Assembly (NCBI GenBank): GCA_002381225.1
Contig: DFSS01000013.1
Coordinates: 1 to 13,274 of the forward strand
Direction: 5' to 3'
Length of the DNA stretch: 13,274 nucleotides
Source: Flavobacteriales bacterium UBA3431
GTDB taxonomy: Bacteria; Bacteroidota; Bacteroidia; Flavobacteriales; Schleiferiaceae
The notes beneath the pieces were generated by a model that worked only from the letters and a program-made list of their open reading frames with translations, did not search any database and was not told the DNA's origin. A program made the position numbers and the translations under genes. Of this stretch, positions 7,303-13,274 are shown in pieces. Positions within the stretch are counted from its first letter, which is position 1. Each line of letters starts with the position of its first letter.

Positions 7303-8677
7303 GGGGATCGTGGTGTTTTTTCTGGGATTCGCCAGAGGATTTGAGGATAGTCTTCAATTCGGCTTGAGCGATTACCGGGAAGGTGCGCGCATACAAGAGG
7401 AAGAGGACAAAGAAGAAGCCGATGGTTCCGATAAAGATGCCGATGTCCACAAAGGTGGGAGAGAACATGCTCCAGCTAGAAGGCAAGTAGTCACGGTGCA
7501 AGGACGTCACGATGATGACGAAACGCTCAAACCACATACCGATGTTAACGACAATGGAGATTAAGAAGGTAAAGATCAGGTTGGTCCGAAGTTTCTTAAA
7601 CCACATAAACTGCGGAGAGAACACGTTGCAGGTCATCATGGACCAATACGCCCACCAGTAAGGACCGGTTGCGCGGTTCAAGAAGGCGTACTGTTCATAT
7701 TCCACACCCGAGTACCATGCGATGAAGAGTTCGGTGATGTACGCGACACCCACAATAGAGCCCGTGACCATGATCACGATGTTCATCATCTCAATGTGCT
7801 GGATGGTGATGTAGTCTTCCATTTTGAAGATCTTGCGGACAATCAACAGCAAGGTTTGCACCATGGCGAAACCGGAGAAGATCGCTCCTGCAACAAAGTA
7901 GGGAGGGAAGATGGTCGTGTGCCAACCGGGGATGACCGAGGTGGCGAAGTCCATGGATACGATGGTGTGTACGGAAAGTACGAGGGGGGTCGCCAAACCG
8001 GCCAATACCAAGGATACTTCCTCAAAGCGCTGCCAAGCTTTGGCCTTGCCGCCCCAACCAAAGGAGAGGATTCGGTAGATGTGCTTTTGCACTGGATTGA
8101 TCGCACGGTCGCGAATCATCGCAAAATCAGGAATTAAGCCGGTGTACCAGAAAACCGTCGAAACCGTCAAGTAGGTCGAGATGGCGAATACGTCCCACAA
8201 AAGTGGTGAGTTGAAGTTCACCCAAAGAGAACCATACTGGTTGGGGAAAGGGAATACCCAGTAGCCCATCCAAATACGACCCATGTGGATCAAAGGGAAC
8301 AAGCCCGCCTGAATAACCGAGAAGATGGTCATCGCCTCCGCTGAGCGGTTAATGGCCATACGCCACTTTTGGCGGAACAATAAGAGAACCGCTGAAATTA
8401 ACGTTCCCGCGTGACCAATACCGACCCACCAGACGAAGTTGGTGATGTCCCAAGCCCAGCCTACCGTCTTGTTTAGACCCCAGACTCCGATACCCGTACC
8501 AATTGTGTACAGGATGCAGCCCACGCCCCAGAGGAACATGACCAGAGAAATCGAGAAGACGATCCACCACGCTTTGGGGGCCGCCGTTTCAACAGGGCGA
8601 GCCACGTCTACGGTGATGTCCTTGTAGGACTTATCCCCTAGAATAAGTGGTTCGCGTACGTTTGATTCGTAATGCAT
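7289..8677 (-). CDS. actC: Alternative complex III subunit ActC (NrfD-like quinol-oxidising membrane subunit)
   Basis: ActC is the NrfD/PsrC-family membrane subunit that carries the menaquinol oxidation site of alternative complex III. In 462 residues I estimate ten transmembrane helices (roughly 37-60, 77-101, 114-133, 160-181, 217-240, 254-280, 299-321, 338-356, 365-388 and 408-431). Conserved polar residues within or at the edge of helices include H131 (LIHMGR), D162 (LLWDVFAIS), D243 (SMDFATS) and H253 (PGWHTT). Comparable His/Asp residues form the quinol site in characterised ActC proteins. The C-terminus ends in a short His-rich tail (KKHHDPHGAH) absent from the core fold. The start is 14 nt after the actB stop; the 3' end overlaps actD by 14 nt. 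Confidence 0.96.
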   Translation of the reverse strand: MHYESNVREPLILGDKSYKDITVDVARPVETAAPKAWWIVFSISLVMFLWGVGCILYTIGTGIGVWGLNKTVGWAWDITNFVWWVGIGHAGTLISAVLLLFRQKWRMAINRSAEAMTIFSVIQAGLFPLIHMGRIWMGYWVFPFPNQYGSLWVNFNSPLLWDVFAISTYLTVSTVFWYTGLIPDFAMIRDRAINPVQKHIYRILSFGWGGKAKAWQRFEEVSLVLAGLATPLVLSVHTIVSMDFATSVIPGWHTTIFPPYFVAGAIFSGFAMVQTLLLIVRKIFKMEDYITIQHIEMMNIVIMVTGSIVGVAYITELFIAWYSGVEYEQYAFLNRATGPYWWAYWSMMTCNVFSPQFMWFKKLRTNLIFTFLISIVVNIGMWFERFVIIVTSLHRDYLPSSWSMFSPTFVDIGIFIGTIGFFFVLFLLYARTFPVIAQAELKTILKSSGESQKKHHDPHGAH

Positions 8678-8691
8678 AATTCGCGAGGGTA

Positions 8692-11600
8692 TTAGGCGCG
8701 GTTGCGAACTTTAGTTTGATAGAATACAGAAGGTTGCGTGCCTACTTCCTCTAAGAGGTGGTAAGAACGTGCGTCGTTTTTGGCTACCTGTACTTGGCTT
8801 CCCGCCGTGTTTACGTCGCCAAAGGTGATGGCTCCCGTGTCACATGCCTGAGCACAGGCCGTGGTGAAGGCACCATCCGCCAGGGGCTGACCAGATTTCT
8901 TAGCCTCCAACTTGCCGTATTGAATACGTTGGATACACATGGTGCATTTTTCCATGACACCACGCGCACGTACCGTTACATCGGGATTCAAGACCATGCG
9001 ACCGAAATCGTCTTGGGCTGGATTGACATCCGTGAATCGCTCGTTCTTTTGGTAATTGAACCAGTTGAAGCGGCGGACCTTGTAGGGACAGTTGTTTGCA
9101 CAGTAGCGTGTTCCGATACAGCGGTTGTAGGCCATGTGGTTCAGTCCTTCACGCGAGTGCACCGTGGCCCCCACGGGACATACCGTCTCACACGGAGCAT
9201 GGTTACAGTGCTGGCACATCACGGGCTGGAAGACCACATCGGGGCTTTCGCCGGGAACTTCCATGGCCGCATACATGTCGATGCCGCCAATGTTCTCCTC
9301 GTCAGCACGGTCCTTCGTCATATCCGAAGAATAGTAGCGGTCAATGCGCAACCAATGCATATCACGGAAATTGCGGATCTCTTGCTTACCTACTACTGGA
9401 ACGTTGTTTTCCAAATGGCAGGCAATCACGCAGGCTCCACAGCCCGTACAACTATTGAGATCGATGCTCATGTTCCACATGTGCAACGTTTCGTGATCGT
9501 GGTTCGTCCACAAATTGGCATCGTTGGCCGAAACCGACCCGTCCAATGTGTGGAAAGTGGGCTTTTCATTCCAGCTTTGGCCCGATTGGTCAGCCATGTA
9601 GTCCGCCAAGGTCACTTCATTGACAATCTTGCGACCCATCATGGTGTTACCCAGCTGCGTGGAGGCAAATTCATGCTCGCCCTCTTGCAACGTGATGGTT
9701 ACGGCACCCGAACCTTGAGACAAGTTCAATTCGTAGGCATTGACACCCAAGCCATCCGCCACGCGGCCCGCAGCCGTGCGACCATAGCCCACGGCGAGGC
9801 CAATGGTGCCCTGGGCTTGACCCGGCTGAATCAACGCCGGAACATTTTCCAAGGAGTAGTCACCCGCTTTGAGCGTAACGAGGCTGCCATTTAGCGCGCC
9901 GTCCGATTGTGTTTCGTTCACAATCCCCAAAGCCAAAGCGTCTTTCGCGCTCACCGTGATATAATTGTCCCACGCAGCGCGAGAAATTGGATCGGGTAAT
10001 TCGTGCAACCAAGGGTTGTTGGACTGATGTCCCGCACCCACGGTCTTTTGGTACAAGGCCAGTTCAAAATCACCGCCTTGAATCTTGGTCGCCGTCTTTG
10101 CGGCTTCCGAGGCTCCGGCGATCGCCCGAGATGCCGCCTCAGCAGCGCTGGCTGTGCTTGATCCGGAAACGCTTGCGCCTCCATCGTGCAATGTCTGTGA
10201 CCAGCTTAGTCCTTTCGCTGAGACCGTCGCCTTGACCCAGTCCTTGGCAGACTTGGTCTCACCGACCAAGCTACCCAATACTTCAATGGCCGGCTTGCTG
10301 TTGAACAAAGGACGGATGGTAGGCTGAGATACGGCCAACTCCGTAGAGATTGGCAAGAAATCTGCCCATGATTCGAGGTAATGGGGCACAGGTGCCGCGG
10401 CGGCGCAAAGGCTCGCCGTTTCATCTAAACGGTCCGTGAGACTCAAACTGTAATCCACCTTAGCCATGGCATCCGCAAATCCAGGGCGCGAGTATGCAGG
10501 ATTTGCCCCGACGAGCACCAAAGTGCCGACCGAACCAGCCTTCATGTCCGCCATGGCATTGGCCAATGCGCGGTCATTGCCCGAACGGATGAAAATGGGT
10601 TGGTCCACACGCAGCGTGTTGCCGAGGTTGCCCAAGGCAGCATTCAATGCCGCAGCTAAGTGCGCATTGGCTCCGGAGTTGCCCCCCACCATCACGATGG
10701 AGCGTCCTTTCGCAGCCACTAATTCTTTGGCCACGGCATCCATGGCGGTCTGCACGGTAGCGGACAAAGTGCCCACCGTCAGCGTACCTCCCGATACTTT
10801 ATTGTACACGTACGCCATAGCGCTTCCTACTTCGGAAGGCTTGATTTTGACGCGCTTGTCGGCATTGGCGCCAGACAGGCTCATGTTCGATTCCACTTGA
10901 ATGTGGCGAAGCATGCCTTGGCCTGGCTTGCGGCGATCCGCAAATGCCTTCGACATCTGCTGCGCCGTGGAGCCATTCAAGAAATCTTCGCCGAAGGAAA
11001 CCACGAGATCTGCTCCCGTGAAATCCACGGTAGGCAGAGCACGAGTCCCAGTCAGGGCCTCCCAAACGTCGAGCACTTCCGAAGAAGAGACCGCGTCGAT
11101 CTCCACGTGATTAAAGTTGTTGTAGGTCTGGCGCAAGGAGGCGATCAGGCTCTTGAAAGAAGGACTGAATACGCTACCCGTTACCAACACGAATTGCTTT
11201 CCTGAGGCAACGGAAGCGGCCACGGCCTCTTTGAGGTCGCCCTCAATGGTGGTCCAATCTGTTTCCACACCCGCTTTAACAGGCTGACGCAATCGCGCCG
11301 AATCGTACAAAGACAATACGCTCGCTTGAGCACGGCCATTCGTACCGCGATTAAAGCGGCCCTCGTCTCCGGGCTCAATTTTGATAGGACGTCCTTCGCG
11401 CGTTTTCACTAAAACAGAGGCGAAGTCTTGGCCATCCGTGTACGCCGTGGCGTAGTAGGTCGGCATACCAGGCGTCAAGCTGTCGGGCTTAACGACGTAG
11501 GGAATGCTTTCTACGATGGGAGACTCACACGCTGCCAACGTGGCTGCGGCTGTCGAGAAGCCCAAATATTTCAAGAAATCCCGACGGGAAGTTTGGGCAT

Positions 11601-11736
11601 TGCCCATGAGTTTATCGTCACCTAAAAACTGCTCCACCGGAATCTCCGTCGCAAACTCATTTTGAGCCATGCGCTGAGACACTTCCGTGTTGGCCAGCTG
11701 GTCAAACCCTTTCCAATAGACCTTTTCCGTTGCCAT
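8692..11736 (-). CDS. actB: Alternative complex III subunit ActB (molybdopterin-oxidoreductase-like / Fe-S fusion)
   Basis: ActB is the large periplasmic electron-transfer subunit of alternative complex III. I prefer the ATG at 11736 (1014 residues) over an in-frame TTG nine bases upstream. Residues 50-56 form a twin-arginine motif (SRRDFLK, R51-R52), followed by a hydrophobic stretch and a lipobox-like LAAC (C70), so the protein is probably Tat-exported and possibly lipidated. The middle is related to molybdopterin oxidoreductases, but after C70 no Cys occurs until about residue 444, so the N-terminal Fe-S site and a Mo-ligand Cys are absent. The C-terminal ferredoxin-like domain has fifteen Cys: 763/766/769/773, 841/844/849/853, 873/879/883 and 931/934/961/965. 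The third group has Thr in place of one Cys (CIGTRYC), which predicts one [3Fe-4S] and three [4Fe-4S] clusters, as known for ActB. An Ala/Ser-rich segment lies at 519-555. Confidence 0.96.
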   Translation of the reverse strand: MATEKVYWKGFDQLANTEVSQRMAQNEFATEIPVEQFLGDDKLMGNAQTSRRDFLKYLGFSTAAATLAACESPIVESIPYVVKPDSLTPGMPTYYATAYTDGQDFASVLVKTREGRPIKIEPGDEGRFNRGTNGRAQASVLSLYDSARLRQPVKAGVETDWTTIEGDLKEAVAASVASGKQFVLVTGSVFSPSFKSLIASLRQTYNNFNHVEIDAVSSSEVLDVWEALTGTRALPTVDFTGADLVVSFGEDFLNGSTAQQMSKAFADRRKPGQGMLRHIQVESNMSLSGANADKRVKIKPSEVGSAMAYVYNKVSGGTLTVGTLSATVQTAMDAVAKELVAAKGRSIVMVGGNSGANAHLAAALNAALGNLGNTLRVDQPIFIRSGNDRALANAMADMKAGSVGTLVLVGANPAYSRPGFADAMAKVDYSLSLTDRLDETASLCAAAAPVPHYLESWADFLPISTELAVSQPTIRPLFNSKPAIEVLGSLVGETKSAKDWVKATVSAKGLSWSQTLHDGGASVSGSSTASAAEAASRAIAGASEAAKTATKIQGGDFELALYQKTVGAGHQSNNPWLHELPDPISRAAWDNYITVSAKDALALGIVNETQSDGALNGSLVTLKAGDYSLENVPALIQPGQAQGTIGLAVGYGRTAAGRVADGLGVNAYELNLSQGSGAVTITLQEGEHEFASTQLGNTMMGRKIVNEVTLADYMADQSGQSWNEKPTFHTLDGSVSANDANLWTNHDHETLHMWNMSIDLNSCTGCGACVIACHLENNVPVVGKQEIRNFRDMHWLRIDRYYSSDMTKDRADEENIGGIDMYAAMEVPGESPDVVFQPVMCQHCNHAPCETVCPVGATVHSREGLNHMAYNRCIGTRYCANNCPYKVRRFNWFNYQKNERFTDVNPAQDDFGRMVLNPDVTVRARGVMEKCTMCIQRIQYGKLEAKKSGQPLADGAFTTACAQACDTGAITFGDVNTAGSQVQVAKNDARSYHLLEEVGTQPSVFYQTKVRNRA

Positions 11737-11745
11737 TTGCTTCAA

Positions 11746-13056
11746 TTAATAGTGGCACTTGCCGCATTCTAGACCACCGATTTTCTCGACTGTGATCTTT
11801 TCGTCGTGGAATTTTGCAGCGAGGCGCTCGTTGATCGTTTGCGTTCCCTCCTCTGCATTGGCGTAATAGCCATTTGCCGTTTTGACTTCCGTCTCGCGGT
11901 GGCAGTTGATACACCAGCCCATCGTCAATTCCGAGTACTGGTACATCACATCCATTTCTTCCACCGGACCGTGGCAGGTTTGGCAGGCCACTTGGCCGGC
12001 TGTCACGTGCTGAGCGTGGTTGAAGTAGGCGAGATCAGGCAAATTGTGCAAGCGAATCCATTTTACGGGCTTCTGCTCGTAGTTCTCGATGTAGGTGCGG
12101 TTCTCCGCATCCCAACCGATGGCCGCGTAAATTTTAGCGATCTCAGGGGAGCGCTCGCCGCCGTATTTCAAGGCTCCAGCTTCGTTGACAATTTCTGAAC
12201 CATCGATGTACATGTGGCAGTTCATGCACACGTTCGTGGACGGAATTCCAGAGTGCTTGGAGCTGCGCGCACTGCTGTGGCAGTAGTTGCAGTCCACTTG
12301 GTTGTCGCCCGCGTGGATTTTGTGCGAGAAGGCAATGGGTTGTACCGGTTGGTAGTTCTGTTCCACGCCAACGCCCATCAGGAACCAGAAAAGTTGGTAC
12401 AAGAAGGCCACTGTCACGACAACGGTTGCGGCCGTCATGAAACGCTTGTTGCTCACCAACCATTTGGTCAGGGCGTTCGCATCTTGAATTACGGTAGTCG
12501 CTGTATCGCCATTGACTTCCTTGAGGGTATTGCGGATGCGCAACAAGAGCACCGAGAACAATGCCAAGAAACCGCCGAAGATGTAGAGCAGGGTGGTGTT
12601 GTCCTCTGCGGGGACATCTGAGATTGGCGCCGGAACGAGGTCCTTGCCCCCTGGAGCTGGTGCGGCCGCTGGCATGTTGGTGTAGGCCAAAATGCTCTGG
12701 ATGTCGTCGTCCGAGAGGTTCTCGAAAGCCGTCATGACCGAACCGCCGTATTCCTCGAAAATGGCAATGGCGTCCGCATCGCCGCTGGCCCGAAGGGCTG
12801 CGTTATTGCGAATCCAGGCCAACAACCACGCTTCAGACCGACGCTCAGTCACCCCACCGAGGGCGGGACCGACGAGTTTCTTGTCCAATTTGTGGCAGGA
12901 AGCACAGTTGGCTTTAAAGAGTTTTTTACCGAGTTCGGCATCCACTTCAGCGTGGAGCGGACTGGCTAATGCGCTTACCATCAATGCGATAGTCAAGGCG
13001 CGTAATGCGTTGGTTGCGAAGAAGCGCATGCGTATAGGCGTTTTACTGCGGTTCAT
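11746..13056 (-). CDS. actA: Alternative complex III subunit ActA, hexaheme cytochrome c (monoheme plus pentaheme)
   Basis: ActA is the multiheme cytochrome c that, with ActB, carries electrons through the periplasmic part of alternative complex III. The 436-residue protein starts with a signal-peptide-like region (about 1-36, ending SPLHA). A class-I cytochrome c domain follows, with CASCH (51-55) and likely axial M108. Two hydrophobic segments come next (about 155-174 and 208-229), then a pentaheme domain with CxxCH at 256, 277, 358, 382 and 431. The last motif sits one residue before the stop. Characterised ActA proteins are usually described as pentaheme, so the fused N-terminal heme is an addition. 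The first gene of the operon, it starts at the ATG at 13056, 20 nt after a TATTTTTG box; an ATG nine codons later is possible. actB follows after nine nt. Confidence 0.95.
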   Translation of the reverse strand: MNRSKTPIRMRFFATNALRALTIALMVSALASPLHAEVDAELGKKLFKANCASCHKLDKKLVGPALGGVTERRSEAWLLAWIRNNAALRASGDADAIAIFEEYGGSVMTAFENLSDDDIQSILAYTNMPAAAPAPGGKDLVPAPISDVPAEDNTTLLYIFGGFLALFSVLLLRIRNTLKEVNGDTATTVIQDANALTKWLVSNKRFMTAATVVVTVAFLYQLFWFLMGVGVEQNYQPVQPIAFSHKIHAGDNQVDCNYCHSSARSSKHSGIPSTNVCMNCHMYIDGSEIVNEAGALKYGGERSPEIAKIYAAIGWDAENRTYIENYEQKPVKWIRLHNLPDLAYFNHAQHVTAGQVACQTCHGPVEEMDVMYQYSELTMGWCINCHRETEVKTANGYYANAEEGTQTINERLAAKFHDEKITVEKIGGLECGKCHY

Positions 13057-13076
13057 AAGAGCTTTTTAAGGCAGTG

Positions 13077-13109
13077 CAAAAATACAACACAGCGCTTCGG
13101 GGCATTGAA
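13077..13109 (-). promoter_or_regulatory. Candidate promoter of the act-cox operon
   Basis: Minus-strand TATTTTTG (13077-13084) matches the Bacteroidota -7 consensus TAnnTTTG. A TTC trinucleotide (13107-13109), one base off the -33 TTG, lies 22 bases upstream of it, within the usual range. The box ends 20 nt before the actA ATG. It is the only good candidate in the divergent region for driving the eight-gene operon. No operator is recognised with confidence. Confidence 0.6.
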
Positions 13110-13174
13110 GAAAACGACAGGGTTATTGCTAATTTAAAATTGGTCTAAATAAGCCTTCATCTCCAAGTTTTTCC

Positions 13175-13182
13175 CAACTTTG
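13175..13182 (+). promoter_or_regulatory. Candidate -7 box of the divergent plus-strand gene
   Basis: CAACTTTG differs from TAnnTTTG at one position and lies four bases before the ATG at 13187, an arrangement (TTTG-CGG-T-ATG) often seen with short-leader genes in Bacteroidota. No TTG is found at the right distance upstream; the nearest, at 13140-13142, is too far away. Only tentative. Confidence 0.35.
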
Positions 13183-13186
13183 CGGT

Positions 13187-13274
13187 ATGAAACGCCGCCT
13201 CCCATTTCTAGCCCTTGTGGTCACTTTGAACTGGTTTCTACCGGGCCATCCGTATGCCACTTCCGCCTACGCTG
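13187..13274 (+). CDS. Exported protein of unknown function, N-terminal fragment
   Basis: The ATG at 13187 opens a frame of 29 codons up to the window edge. The peptide begins MKRRLPFLALVVTLNWFLPG and continues HPYATSAYA: a basic n-region, a hydrophobic core and a small-residue region, which looks like a Sec signal peptide with possible cleavage around ATSAYA. It is divergent from the act-cox operon and shares a 130-bp intergenic region with it. The mature part lies outside the window, so no family can be named. A near-consensus -7 box just before the ATG supports the gene being real. Confidence 0.6.
   Translation, partial: MKRRLPFLALVVTLNWFLPGHPYATSAYA

Larger units (their letters stand above)
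13057..13186. other. Divergent intergenic region
   Basis: These 130 bases separate the act-cox operon from the plus-strand gene. They hold the candidate actA promoter, an AATTTAAAATT palindrome (13131-13141) within an A/T-rich centre, and loosely symmetric arms (GGTTATT at 13121-13127, AATAAGCC at 13148-13155). No RNA gene or terminator is seen. A shared regulator site in the centre is possible but unproven. Confidence 0.5.

Noticed and set aside
8758..9894. Long plus-strand open frame (378 codons) opposite actB
   Set aside because: It lies entirely antisense to the well-supported Fe-S region of actB. Its translation has no recognisable motif and arises from the codon bias of the minus-strand gene.
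8692..11736. ActB as an active molybdenum enzyme (for example polysulfide or nitrate reductase)
   Set aside because: The molybdopterin-like part lacks the N-terminal Fe-S Cys motif and any Cys ligand before about residue 444, and the neighbours are actA, actC, actD, actE and actF, which define alternative complex III.

Overview
The window carries a nearly complete respiratory electron-transfer operon of a Bacteroidota-type bacterium, followed by two housekeeping genes. The bacterium is probably related to Flavobacteriales, but this is not proven. The assignment rests on four things: the gene set and order (alternative complex III directly followed by cox subunit II and I genes, then ruvB and queG), TAnnTTTG-like promoter boxes, mostly absent Shine-Dalgarno sequences, and a CuA motif reading CNKICG. 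All complete genes lie on the minus strand and are described here from right to left.

Right edge (13057-13274): a 130-bp divergent intergenic region separates the start of the operon from the first 29 codons of a plus-strand gene encoding an exported protein of unknown function.

Operon (13056 to 1916, minus): actA (multiheme cytochrome c with six CxxCH motifs), actB (molybdopterin-oxidoreductase-like and ferredoxin-like fusion), actC (NrfD-like quinol-site membrane subunit), actD (DUF3341), actE (monoheme cytochrome c lipoprotein), actF (second NrfD-like membrane subunit), coxB (CuA subunit II) and coxA (heme-copper subunit I). Junctions range from a 14-nt overlap to a 26-nt gap, so one transcript is likely. 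The expected flow is menaquinol to the ActC site, then the Fe-S/heme relay of ActB, ActA and ActE, then CuA of CoxB, then heme a/a3-CuB of CoxA, where O2 is reduced. In other Bacteroidota these two complexes form a physical supercomplex. Subunits III and IV of the oxidase and its assembly factors are not in the window.

Left part (1915-1): a strong hairpin terminator closes the operon 18 nt before ruvB (Holliday-junction branch-migration motor). ruvB overlaps queG (epoxyqueuosine reductase, cut by the window edge) through an ATGA stop/start.

I see no mobile element, CRISPR array, tRNA or rRNA. I do not see an undescribed system. The less ordinary points are the histidine-rich segments on three membrane subunits (a strict five-residue His period in ActF), the extra monoheme domain fused to ActA, and a possible leaderless start of ruvB just behind the terminator.
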